From Conexibacter sp. S30A1 (lineage in GTDB: Bacteria; Actinomycetota; Thermoleophilia; Solirubrobacterales; Solirubrobacteraceae), in the NCBI RefSeq assembly GCF_023330665.1, contig NZ_CP097127.1:2294001-2358000 (forward strand): a DNA stretch of 64,000 nt. Direction: 5' to 3'. The notes below the pieces were generated by a model. It worked only from the letters and a program-made list of their open reading frames with translations, had not been told where the DNA came from and ran no database searches. Position 1 is the first letter of the stretch; every line of letters begins with the position of its first letter. The translations under genes were made by a program, and so were the position numbers. Of the stretch, positions 1-8,262 are shown one piece after another.

Positions 1-2
1 AC

Positions 3-2048
3 AAGACGGAGTTAGGGTCGACAGTCTCCAGGCAGCAGGCGCTCGCCCTCCTTGAGCAGCTCGTGCTCATCCGAGAGTTCGAGCAGACCGCCTATCTGAG
101 ATACCTGCAAGGCGAGATCCCTGGGACCCTTCACCAGTACCAGGGCCAGGAGGCGGTAGCCGTCGGCGTGTGCTCGACACTACGCGCCGACGACTGGATC
201 ACCTCAACACACCGCCCCCATGGCCATGCTCTGGCTAAGGGCATGGATCCGAAGCTGGCAATGGCCGAGATCTACGGCAAGGCCAGCGGCTGCCTGGGTG
301 CGCGCGGCGGCTCGATGCATCTTGGCGACCCTCAGATCGGGATGCTGCCCTCGATCGCCATCGTCGGGGGTGGCATCACTCTCGCCCCGGGGCTGGCTCT
401 CGGCTTGGTTCGCCAAGGCACCGACTCCGTAGTGGCCTGCTTCTTCGGGGATGGAGCGGTCAACGAGGGAGCGTTTCACGAGGGCGTGAACATCGCTGCC
501 GCCATGAACCTCCCGGTCGTGTTCGTTTGCGAGAACAACCTTTACAGCGCCTCGACACCGTTCGCGGAGACCACCCGCAACGCTGATGTCTCTTCGCGTG
601 GCGCGGCGTACGGTATCCCGTCCGAGCGAATCGACGGGATGGACGTGCTCGCGGTCCGCGGTGCTGCCACTCGCGCCGTCGAGCGCGCTCGCCGAGGAGA
701 GGGACCGACGCTCATCGAGTGCCTTACCTACCGCTTCGTCGGGCACAGCCGGTCGGACGCTCGCGGATACCGCCAGAAGGACGAAGAAGCGCAGTGGCGA
801 GCCCGCGATCCGGTCAAGCGTTTCCCAGACTGGCTCGTCGCACATGAAATAGCATCGGCCGCGGAAGTCGAAGACTCAATCGCGCGAGCGAAAGCAGCGG
901 TCGCGGAAGCACTGTCATTCGCGCAGCAAGCGCCGCTACCAGATAGCGCAACCGCGGCTGACCTAGCCGTTGTCTATGGGGCACCTCCGCAGCCAGTCGA
1001 GACCGCCGGACCGTTGGCTGATGGGCCGGAAGAACGGCTGCTCTCAATCGCCGAGGCGCTACGTGAGGCAATCGCCGAGGAGATGACGGCCAACGAGCGG
1101 CTTCTTCTGCTGGGCGAGGACATCGGTGTGCCCGGCGGTTGGGGCGGAGCGTTCGGCGTCTATGGCGGGCTGGCTGAGCACTTTGGTCGCGAACGCGTTA
1201 TTGATACACCGATCAGCGAGAAGGCTTTGCTCGGGGCTGCGATCGGCGCTGCAGTTACCGGCTGCCCGGCGCTGCCGGACCTCCAATACGCAGACTTCGT
1301 CTTTGAAGCGATGGACGAGGTGGCCAACGAAGCAGCGAAGCTGAGGGCTATGTCCAACGGGGCTCTCACCGTGCCTATAGTTCTGCGCTGCCCGGTCGGG
1401 GCAAGCCAGCGGGGGGCTCAGCATTCACAGAACCCCGAGAGCATCTTCATGCACATTCCCGGGCTCAAGGTTCTGTGCATCTCCGATCCTTACACCGCTA
1501 AGGGCGCCATGCGCGCAGCTCTGCAAGACCCGGATCCAGTGCTCGTGTTCGAGCACAAGCTCTTGTACGGCGCCAAACGCCGGAAGGAATCCGGATCGAT
1601 CGACACGCGCGCATTTGTTCCCGAGACGGAATACGTCCTGCCGGTTGGGCAGGCTCGAGTCCGGCGCCGTGGCGATGACCTCAGCATCCTCGCGACGTTC
1701 ACGCAGCTGTACGCGTCCCTCGATGTTGCCGACGAACTTGCCGGCGATGGAGTTAGCTGCGAGGTCATCGACCCAATCTGGCTGGCCCCATTCGATTGGG
1801 AGGGGATCATGGCTAGCGTCGGGCGCACGCGGCGGCTGATCATCGTCCACGAGGCTCCACTCACGGGCGGCTGGGGAGCAGAAGTCGCAGCACGTGTATC
1901 CGCCGAGTTCCACGGCCACCTCCTCGCACCGGTGGTGCGACTTGCCAGCAAAGACGTTCCCATGCCGTTTGCTCCGACGCTCGAGGCTGCCGTTCTCCCC
2001 TCTCGCGAGGAGATTCGCGCAGCCGTCCAAACCGTGCTCGCTAACTGA
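3..2048 (+). CDS. 2-oxoacid dehydrogenase E1, fused alpha-beta (5' partial)
   Basis: Thiamine-diphosphate E1 component that decarboxylates a 2-oxoacid or acetoin and passes the acyl group to lipoyl-E2. The alpha half spans roughly residues 1-300, with the TPP/Mg motif GDGAVNEGAFHEG...CENN. The beta half follows from about residue 325 (LSIAEALREAIAEEM, then GEDIG and DTPISE). The usual alpha and beta chains are therefore one polypeptide of more than 661 residues. The only in-frame start codon in the window is GTG at 63, but the frame is open to the window edge. The upstream residues (LALLEQLVLIREFE) match the conserved first helix of E1 alpha, so the true start probably lies outside the window. 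It is followed by lipoyl and E2 genes in one operon. Substrate (pyruvate, acetoin or branched-chain) cannot be told from sequence alone. Confidence 0.9.
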   Translation, partial: KTELGSTVSRQQALALLEQLVLIREFEQTAYLRYLQGEIPGTLHQYQGQEAVAVGVCSTLRADDWITSTHRPHGHALAKGMDPKLAMAEIYGKASGCLGARGGSMHLGDPQIGMLPSIAIVGGGITLAPGLALGLVRQGTDSVVACFFGDGAVNEGAFHEGVNIAAAMNLPVVFVCENNLYSASTPFAETTRNADVSSRGAAYGIPSERIDGMDVLAVRGAATRAVERARRGEGPTLIECLTYRFVGHSRSDARGYRQKDEEAQWRARDPVKRFPDWLVAHEIASAAEVEDSIARAKAAVAEALSFAQQAPLPDSATAADLAVVYGAPPQPVETAGPLADGPEERLLSIAEALREAIAEEMTANERLLLLGEDIGVPGGWGGAFGVYGGLAEHFGRERVIDTPISEKALLGAAIGAAVTGCPALPDLQYADFVFEAMDEVANEAAKLRAMSNGALTVPIVLRCPVGASQRGAQHSQNPESIFMHIPGLKVLCISDPYTAKGAMRAALQDPDPVLVFEHKLLYGAKRRKESGSIDTRAFVPETEYVLPVGQARVRRRGDDLSILATFTQLYASLDVADELAGDGVSCEVIDPIWLAPFDWEGIMASVGRTRRLIIVHEAPLTGGWGAEVAARVSAEFHGHLLAPVVRLASKDVPMPFAPTLEAAVLPSREEIRAAVQTVLAN

Positions 2049-2074
2049 CCCCCGACACTGAAGGAGACTGCAGA

Positions 2075-2335
2075 ATGGCAGAGGAAATTGTCATGCCCGC
2101 GCTAGGAGAGACCTCCGACGAGCTCCACATCATCGAGTGGTTGATCGATGAAGGGAGCGAGGTAGAGCTAGGGCAGCCGCTGCTCGTCGTGGAGACCGAT
2201 AAGGCCGAGTTAGAGGTTGAAAGTGTCGCCGCGGGCACTCTGCTGCGAATCGTCGCCCCAGCCGGCGAGACTGTTAGCGCGCTTAGCGTGATCGCGTATA
2301 TCGGCGCGCCTGGCGACGAACTGCCACCGGCCTGA
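2075..2335 (+). CDS. Stand-alone lipoyl-domain protein (E2 N-terminal part)
   Basis: An 86-residue protein that is a single biotinyl/lipoyl domain. The swinging-arm lysine lies in ETDKAELEVES near residue 46, with the expected flanking beta-hairpin (GEVSD-type N-terminus, LRIVAPAGETV C-terminus). It has a good ribosome site (aaggaga at 2061-2067) ahead of ATG 2075. It would carry the acyl group between the fused E1 upstream and the acyltransferase downstream. Normally this domain is the N-terminus of E2; here it is a separate gene ending 3 bases before the next start, so dosage of the arm and the core is uncoupled at the protein level. A lipoate or biotin carrier role is certain; the partner assignment rests on neighbours. 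Confidence 0.9.
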   Translation: MAEEIVMPALGETSDELHIIEWLIDEGSEVELGQPLLVVETDKAELEVESVAAGTLLRIVAPAGETVSALSVIAYIGAPGDELPPA

Positions 2336-2338
2336 GAG

Positions 2339-3112
2339 ATGTCTTCGTCACCACACGACCTGCAGACTGTGACCGTTGAACCATGGCCGCAGGTTGACTT
2401 TGAGCGGTTTGGTCCCGTTGAGCGGACGGCACTTTCCCGAATACGTCAGCAGATCAGCAGACGGCTCACTCGGAACGCAATGTTGATCCCTCACGTCACA
2501 CACCACGAACAAGCTGACATAACAGAACTCGACAACCTTCGCCGATCACTTAACGAGAGCAACGCCGATGCTCCCGTCAAGCTGACGCTACTGCCATTCA
2601 TGGTGGTGGCGCTCGCCCGAGCGCTGCAAGAATTTCCGCAGTTCAACGCTTCGCTTGACGCAAACGAGTTGGTCTTGCGGCATTACTACAACATCGGTAT
2701 AGCCACTGAAACGCGCTCCGGCCTCCTTGTGCCGGTGCTGCGGGACGTTAACAATAAGGACTTGTATACAGTCGCTGCCGAGATCATGACTTTGACCGAG
2801 GCGGCGCGGAACCGTGCGTTGACACCAGCAGAGATGGCTGGCGGAACGTTCACCATCTCAAGCCTGGGCGGCATCGGTGGTACGGGCTTCACTCCAATCA
2901 TCAATGCCCCAGAGGTTGCCGTCCTCGGGGTGACGCGAGCCGCGATCTGGCCGGTGTGGACAGGGTCGGAATTCGCGCCGCGGCTACTGTTGCCGCTCTC
3001 GCTCTCATATGATCACCGGGTCATTGACGGCGCCGCAGCGGCGCGCTTCAGTGCACGAGTGGCAGAGCTGCTGTCAAGCTGGCTACCCAACGACGGCGAA
3101 GCAGCCTTCTGA
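2339..3112 (+). CDS. 2-oxoacid dehydrogenase acyltransferase (E2 catalytic core)
   Basis: A 257-residue acyltransferase core of the CAT-like fold that transfers the acyl group from lipoyl to CoA. The active-site segment SYDHRVIDGA lies near the C-terminus and carries the catalytic His and Asp. The TFTISSLGGIGGTGFTPIIN segment is also typical. The N-terminus has only about 25 residues before the RIRQQISRRLTRN helix that opens the catalytic domain, so both the lipoyl domain and the E1/E3 peripheral-subunit-binding domain are absent. The lipoyl domain is the preceding gene. No E3 (dihydrolipoamide dehydrogenase) is present in the window, so it must be supplied from elsewhere. Last gene of the operon. 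Confidence 0.9.
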   Translation: MSSSPHDLQTVTVEPWPQVDFERFGPVERTALSRIRQQISRRLTRNAMLIPHVTHHEQADITELDNLRRSLNESNADAPVKLTLLPFMVVALARALQEFPQFNASLDANELVLRHYYNIGIATETRSGLLVPVLRDVNNKDLYTVAAEIMTLTEAARNRALTPAEMAGGTFTISSLGGIGGTGFTPIINAPEVAVLGVTRAAIWPVWTGSEFAPRLLLPLSLSYDHRVIDGAAAARFSARVAELLSSWLPNDGEAAF

Positions 3113-3525
3113 TCGCTCAGACCTGCGTCGACCGGCTCATGCTTGCACGCTTCGCCGGCCGCCGACAAACAACGCGCTGCTGCGCATCATGCTGAGTCGG
3201 TCATGCGGGAGCCTCGGAGACGGGCCTCGCCCGCACCAACGGCCACCAGATCGGCACCATCGCTGAGGCGACCGCTAGGAGGCGCCGCCACGGCTAGCAA
3301 GAGTTGTTTCTGCAGCCGCCCCGGGTAATCAAGACGGACCACGAGATGCGTCTTTGCAAGCTAATTGCTTAGTTATGGGCGATTTCGCGCAGCTCCGTGC
3401 GGTTCCGTAAGGTCAAAAACGCAGAGTTCGGGACATTTCCTGGGACACGTCCTCGTCAGCGGACAGCTCGCCGGCCTCATCGGCTCTCGCGCGTGCCCGG
3501 GCAACGTCGGTGGCGTAGAAGGGTT
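3113..3525. other. Gene-free stretch
   Basis: About 410 bases between the E2 gene and the broken LRAT-like gene. I see no convincing coding frame, RNA or strong hairpin. Short overlapping frames here have no recognisable protein content. Confidence 0.5.
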
Positions 3526-4400
3526 GTGTTGACCAGCAACGCCGTCGGTCATTCGCCTGGCCGCGCGGACTATGCCCCGACTCGGGGTGCGCATATATCC
3601 GCTGTGCGCGGGCCGTACTCGCATCATGGTGTTGACCGTGGGGACGGAACGGTGGTCCATCTTGGGGTCACCGATGGACGGAAGACCTCAGCGGCGATTC
3701 GGATCGTCACGCTTGCCGAGTTCTCGTAGGGTGACCCCATCGAGCGACGTGAGTACGGGCGCCGCTTCCCGCCGGATATGGTCGTCGCGCGCGCAGAGTA
3801 CATGGTCGGGCGATCCGGTTACAACCTGTTCGCGAACAACTGCGAGCATTTCGCCAGCTGGTGCGCGGTGGGCGACCATAGCGGTGCCCAGGTTGAGGCC
3901 GCATTGTCTGCGGCATTGGTGTTGGGCGCTGGCCGGATCGTCCCAGAAGTCGGTGCGAACCTGGTTATGCGACTGGGTGGACGCACGGCTCGCAGCGGGC
4001 CGAACCTGATGTCGGGGCTCGCCAGGGCCGGCGGCAATGCAACGGACGGAGCCACGCTGGTCGCAGGATTCGGTGCCGCGGTTGGCGCGGGCACGGTCAC
4101 CGTCGCCCTGCGCGACAAGCCCTACCTCACAGATGAGGAGAGGCAAGCGCGTCGCGTCGGCCGAGTCGCAGGGATTGGGGCGGCAGCGATCGGCACAGGG
4201 GTCGTCTTACATGCCCGTCGGCGCCCTCGGGGGTCAGCGGCTACAGCGCCGCAGGCTTGTCGTCAGGACTCGCGACATTAGGCGGGTCCGTCGGCGGCGA
4301 CATGGCGGCCGGTATAGCGATCGTCACTGCGCTGCCTTTCTTCCTTGCTGTGGCGCTCGCCTTCTTGGCCTACGGGCTCTTCCGCCGGCTGAACCCATAA
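3526..4400 (+). pseudogene. LRAT/NlpC-P60-like membrane protein, broken by nonsense and frameshift
   Basis: Two parts of one LRAT-type (papain-fold acyltransferase/hydrolase) protein lie in the same frame, separated by a single TAG at 3727-3729. The first part carries the conserved His (YSHHGVDRGDGTVVHLG) and ends TLAEFS. The frame then continues without a break as GDPIERREYGRRFPP and the second part carries the catalytic Cys (YNLFANNCEHFASWC). A second lesion lies near 4210-4260: the Gly/Ala-rich C-terminus switches into another frame (SAAGLSSGLATLGGSVGGDM, then a hydrophobic segment ending FRRLNP and TAA at 4398-4400). Start is uncertain (GTG 3526 or TTG 3529). Intact relatives are a catalytic domain followed by membrane segments. 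Two independent lesions argue for decay rather than readthrough. Confidence 0.75.
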
Positions 4401-4863
4401 GAGCCGATAGCACACCTGCATTGAGGCACAGGACCGAACGGACCGTAGGGACCGATACCGACCTACCGCGCCTCCGCGCCGCGTGCCAGCGGGCCGGACT
4501 CTACGCCCAGGTGCGTCGCTAGCGAGCCGTGAAGACGAGTCGAAGCACGCAACCGGGGTTTCTGGCTGAGACCTTGAACCTCGCGACGCCGAACCACTCC
4601 GGGATTACGCCCATAAGGTCGCACAGACCCAGACTTGCACGGGCGCGGACCTGACGCTGTTCACCGCGATAGCGCTAGGCTACGCCGGCAGGCCACCACG
4701 TTGATCTAGCGCGGCCACGAGTTTGACAACCGGCTTACTTGACGTCAACAGCCACCGGTTCCGAGTCTGCGGCGTCGAGGTCCTCGCTCCAGCCGGTTCG
4801 CAGCATCCGCCTCGGATTTGGCGATCCCTTGCCTTCCTCTCCGGCGCCAATTAGGCTGCACCG
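4401..4863. other. Gene-free stretch
   Basis: About 460 bases after the broken LRAT gene. No frame gives recognisable protein, and I see no RNA gene. It may be further decayed sequence. Confidence 0.45.
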
Positions 4864-5070
4864 ATGGCCGACCAGGAGTTGAAGGATCAGATCCTGGCGA
4901 TTCTTTACCAGGCAGAGGCCGCCACAAGCGGTGGATGCCGAGCCACTCGAGGGTACGAGCATTTCGTCAGTCAGACAGGTCGTAGCACCGCTGACGTAGC
5001 GAGCGCGATCACAGAGCTCGAACAGTCGCGAGCCGTCAGGCGCGAACCAAATGGAGAGTGGACCGTCTAG
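4864..5070 (+). CDS. Small hypothetical protein (winged-helix-like)
   Basis: A 68-residue protein beginning MADQELKDQILAILYQAE. The pattern of a first helix, a gap, then a second helix (STADVASAITELEQSRAVRRE) followed by a short beta tail (NGEWTV) resembles a small winged-helix or restriction-associated accessory domain. I recognise no named family. It ends 81 bases before the next gene on the same strand and may be co-expressed with it. No strong ribosome site is visible. Confidence 0.5.
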   Translation: MADQELKDQILAILYQAEAATSGGCRATRGYEHFVSQTGRSTADVASAITELEQSRAVRREPNGEWTV

Positions 5071-5151
5071 GCAGTGCAGGCAACAGGACGCTGACCAGGA
5101 ATCCCCGGGCGGGCACGCCCTTCACAATCAGCTACCGAGGAGGCGACCGAA

Positions 5152-6066
5152 GTGTCGACGGTTTGGCGGGTCAAGCTGAACAGCATGCGTTCCGACGAGG
5201 ACGGCGGGTCGCCTGACTGGGACGAAGCGAAAGAGTACTGCCGGAAGGCCGGCTTAGTTGGAGTCGGTTGGGGATTTTCGCGACTACGCGACAACGCACG
5301 ACTGGCAACGGTCATCAGCGCGTGCAATGGCCGGAAGGGATGGTCGCAAGGCGCGGCCACGATACGCCGGCTCGCGGAAGACGTTGAGGACGGCGACCTA
5401 ATGTGGACCCGGGATGGGTTAGGACGCTACTGGCTAGCTCAGATCAACGGGCCATGGCGCTACGACAAGTCACCGCTCTCAGTCAAGTACGACCTCTACA
5501 ACGTCCGCCCCGCCTGCTGGTTGAAGACGTCGTGGAGGGATTTCGAAGTTCCCGGCGCAGTCGTCCGCAGCTTCACAGGTCCAGGCCAGAGTCTCCGTCG
5601 CATCGGTGATCACCCCGCCGCGATCAGGATCACTGAAATGCTGTGGGAGGCGGAGACACGCGGAGGCAACGTGGTCGCGTCGTTCACCCCCGAGGAAGCG
5701 ATTCGCGAGATCTTCGATCCCACGGATATCGAAGATCTCGTGCTCCTGAGCCTCCAGGCCGCGGGCTGGGTGTTGATTCCCTCCAGCCGGCTGCACGACA
5801 CGCCGGTATATGAGGCCGCACTCAGACGACCGGGCTCCGGGAAGGTCGCTGTCGTGTCTGTGAAAAGCGGTCCGGATAACCACGTCGACATGAGAGCTCT
5901 AAGAGATGCAGCAGGCTCCGCAAAGGCGTTCGCGTACTCAACGCACAACCGGTACGAAGGCAAGCAGGACGGGATCACAAAGATCACGACCAGGTCGCTG
6001 ACAGCATTTATGAGCGAGCATCCCGAACTCCTGCCGCCAAGAATCGAGCGCTGGCTTCGCTTGTAA
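5152..6066 (+). CDS. Hypothetical protein, possible PD-(D/E)XK nuclease-like C-terminus
   Basis: A 304-residue protein starting at GTG 5152 behind gaggagg at 5136-5142. The N-terminal half has Trp/Gly-rich segments (GVGWGFSRLRDN, DGDLMWTRDGLGRYWLAQI) like a PUA/EVE-type or modified-base-sensing fold. The C-terminal third reads DIEDLVLLSLQAAGWVLIPS, then VYEAALRR and VAVVSVKSG. That acid-...-ExxA...K spacing is reminiscent of the Mrr/restriction-endonuclease-like core. Both domain assignments are inference. The context of a small upstream gene and nearby decayed genes fits accessory or defence DNA. Confidence 0.6.
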   Translation: MSTVWRVKLNSMRSDEDGGSPDWDEAKEYCRKAGLVGVGWGFSRLRDNARLATVISACNGRKGWSQGAATIRRLAEDVEDGDLMWTRDGLGRYWLAQINGPWRYDKSPLSVKYDLYNVRPACWLKTSWRDFEVPGAVVRSFTGPGQSLRRIGDHPAAIRITEMLWEAETRGGNVVASFTPEEAIREIFDPTDIEDLVLLSLQAAGWVLIPSSRLHDTPVYEAALRRPGSGKVAVVSVKSGPDNHVDMRALRDAAGSAKAFAYSTHNRYEGKQDGITKITTRSLTAFMSEHPELLPPRIERWLRL

Positions 6067-6675
6067 GCCAAGAGCCGCTTCCGCCAACGCAGCGACTAGC
6101 CGCTGCAGTCGTCGAGCATCCGCCTGACCGCGCGCCGATGCCGCCCGTGGCCGCTCGACGAGACTCGCGGCGCCGATCTGGGGAACCCTCGTGCCCTCCG
6201 GATTGTTTCAAGTCGCGAGACGCTCGCCGTCGCTTCTGTGACCCCCAATCCGCGCTGCGTTCCAGCCGCAGATTCGAGGGCCCCCACGTCGGCGGTCCGG
6301 CGCGACGTGTCTTCGCTCGGGCGACCGTGAAGGTCGCCCGAGCGTTCTAGCGTCGCCGCAGGTGTCGCCACCAAGAGCCAAGCAGAGCCGGGGGCTCCGA
6401 GTCACCAACTCGGCGGCCGCCAATTGCCCCCCCCGGGCTTGTCCTACAAGATACGCGCATGCCGAAATCGCAAGCCATCACCACGGCCCTCAACTTCATC
6501 AACAAGGCTCAGACGATCGTATGAGTGTCCGGCGCCATTTAGGTCCATAGTCTAATAGTGGCCTGTAAGCTCGCTCGGCATACTGCCGCCCGTGGCTCAG
6601 GAGGACCGAGGTCCCGTGGGCCATGCAATTCGCGTATGTGGTGGTACCGACGTTCGGCGGCTCGAGGGAGGCCCC
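6067..6675. other. Intergenic region with one strong hairpin
   Basis: About 600 bases without a supported gene. It holds the terminator-like hairpin at 6314-6348 and presumably the promoter of the downstream permease operon. Open frames here look like noise. Confidence 0.5.
6314..6348 (+). terminator. Perfect 13-bp hairpin, likely terminator
   Basis: Arms CGCTCGGGCGACC (6314-6326) and GGTCGCCCGAGCG (6332-6344) pair perfectly around a 5-base loop and are followed by TTCT. It lies between the hypothetical gene ending at 6066 and the permease operon, so it probably insulates the two. Confidence 0.65.
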
Positions 6676-8262
6676 ATGCAAGATCAACTACGCCACGGTG
6701 ACGACGCCGCGGTGCGCGAGATGGGATACGTGCAGCGCTTGGATCGTTCGCTTGGCCACTTTGCGCTGTTTGCGTTGCAGTACAGCTACCTGTCGGTGTT
6801 GACAGGCATCTTCGAGCTGTTCGGCTTCGGCTACTTGTTCGCAGGACCAGCGTCGATCTGGGCTTGGACATTCGTGTTTGGCGGCCAGCTGATGGTGGCG
6901 CTGCTGTTCTGCGAGCTCGGAGCCGAGTGGCCGGTGGCTGGCTCCGTTTACAACTGGTCAAAGAAACTAGGCCATGGCTGGTCGGCGTGGATGGCAGGAT
7001 GGATGGTTCTCTTCACCGCAATCACCACCGTGGCTGCCGTAGCCCTGGCGGCACAGATCGTCCTTCCCACCGTCTCGCCGTTCTTCCAGTTCATCGGCTC
7101 AGGGTCGAACCCATCCAACTACGCGGAAAACGCGGTGCTGCTGGGTGGGATAATGATCGTACTGACGACGATCATCAACAGCCTGCGGGTTAAGGTCGTC
7201 GGCTTCGTCAATAACCTCACCGTCCTTGCCGAGCTGGGCATCTGTGTGCTCCTGATCGTCTTGCTGCTGGTGCATGTGCACCGTAGCCCAGACGTTATCT
7301 TCCGCAGCCTGGGCGCAGGCAAGGGGTACTCATGGGGGTTCTTCGGCGCGTTTCTCGCCGCCATGCTGTTCGGCGGCTATCAGTGGTACGGGTTCGACAC
7401 CGCTGCCTCGTTGGCGGAGGAGGCACCCGATCCACACAAGCGCGCGCCTCGCAGCATCCTGCAAGCCCTGACGGCGACGTTCGTGCTCGGCTTTCTGCTA
7501 ATCCTCGTCGCTTATATGGCCGTGCCCAACGTCTCCGCCTCGGGGATTGGCACCGGCGGCCTCGCCTACGTCGTAGATAAGGTGCTGGGCACTACCTTGG
7601 GTGACGTGATGCTCGTTGGTGTGATGGTGGCCGTGTTCGGTTGTGCGTTGGCGATTCAAGCGGCCGCCACGCGAATCATGTTCGCGATGGCCCGTGACGG
7701 CCAGCTGCCGTTCAGCCGCCGGCTTGCACACGTCAACGAAACCTCTAAGGCAGTTGTGATCCCAACCGTCATCACGGGAGTGATTGCCGTTGCACTGCTG
7801 CTGATCAACATCAAGTCTTCGCAGATCATCTACATCGTCACGTCGATCGCGATCATTACGAATTCGGTGGCGTATCTCTGCGTGACCGTACCGCTGCTGA
7901 TCGCACGCCTCCAGGGACGTTGGCCACGGCAGCAACCGGCGGGGGCAGCCAAACGCTTCACGTTGGGCCGGTTTGGCCTGCCGCTGAACATCGCCGCCGT
8001 AGTTTGGGGCGTGGGTCTCACCGTAGACTTGATCTGGCCGCGCGGCTCGATCTACAACGCGACGGCGCCATTTCACTGGTATCTCAGATTTGGACCGTTG
8101 CTGGCCATCGGGATCTTGCTCATCGGCGGCAGCCTTTACTACATCCGCGCGTCGAAACGTGGCATCACTATCCTCGACGAGCACAGTGCCAGTGAAGCGA
8201 CCCGGACGGTGGCGGCCGCCGCCGCCGCTATCCCCGCACCGCTTGAATCCACGGGCGCCTGA
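6676..8262 (+). CDS. APC-family amino acid/amine permease
   Basis: A 528-residue integral membrane transporter of the amino acid-polyamine-organocation superfamily, of the GABA/choline permease kind. About twelve hydrophobic segments are visible. The family signature after TM1 is FELFGFGYLFAGPASIWAW, and the later EEAPDPHKRAPRSI loop is typical of GABA/amine permeases. I chose ATG 6676 because gggagg (6665-6670) precedes it and the N-terminus then reads as a short cytoplasmic leader; a GTG at 6592 would add 28 residues. The stop overlaps the next start (TGATG at 8260-8264). Genetic linkage to an FAD oxidase and an aldehyde dehydrogenase suggests uptake of an amine or polyamine-derived nitrogen source. 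Confidence 0.9.
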   Translation: MQDQLRHGDDAAVREMGYVQRLDRSLGHFALFALQYSYLSVLTGIFELFGFGYLFAGPASIWAWTFVFGGQLMVALLFCELGAEWPVAGSVYNWSKKLGHGWSAWMAGWMVLFTAITTVAAVALAAQIVLPTVSPFFQFIGSGSNPSNYAENAVLLGGIMIVLTTIINSLRVKVVGFVNNLTVLAELGICVLLIVLLLVHVHRSPDVIFRSLGAGKGYSWGFFGAFLAAMLFGGYQWYGFDTAASLAEEAPDPHKRAPRSILQALTATFVLGFLLILVAYMAVPNVSASGIGTGGLAYVVDKVLGTTLGDVMLVGVMVAVFGCALAIQAAATRIMFAMARDGQLPFSRRLAHVNETSKAVVIPTVITGVIAVALLLINIKSSQIIYIVTSIAIITNSVAYLCVTVPLLIARLQGRWPRQQPAGAAKRFTLGRFGLPLNIAAVVWGVGLTVDLIWPRGSIYNATAPFHWYLRFGPLLAIGILLIGGSLYYIRASKRGITILDEHSASEATRTVAAAAAAIPAPLESTGA

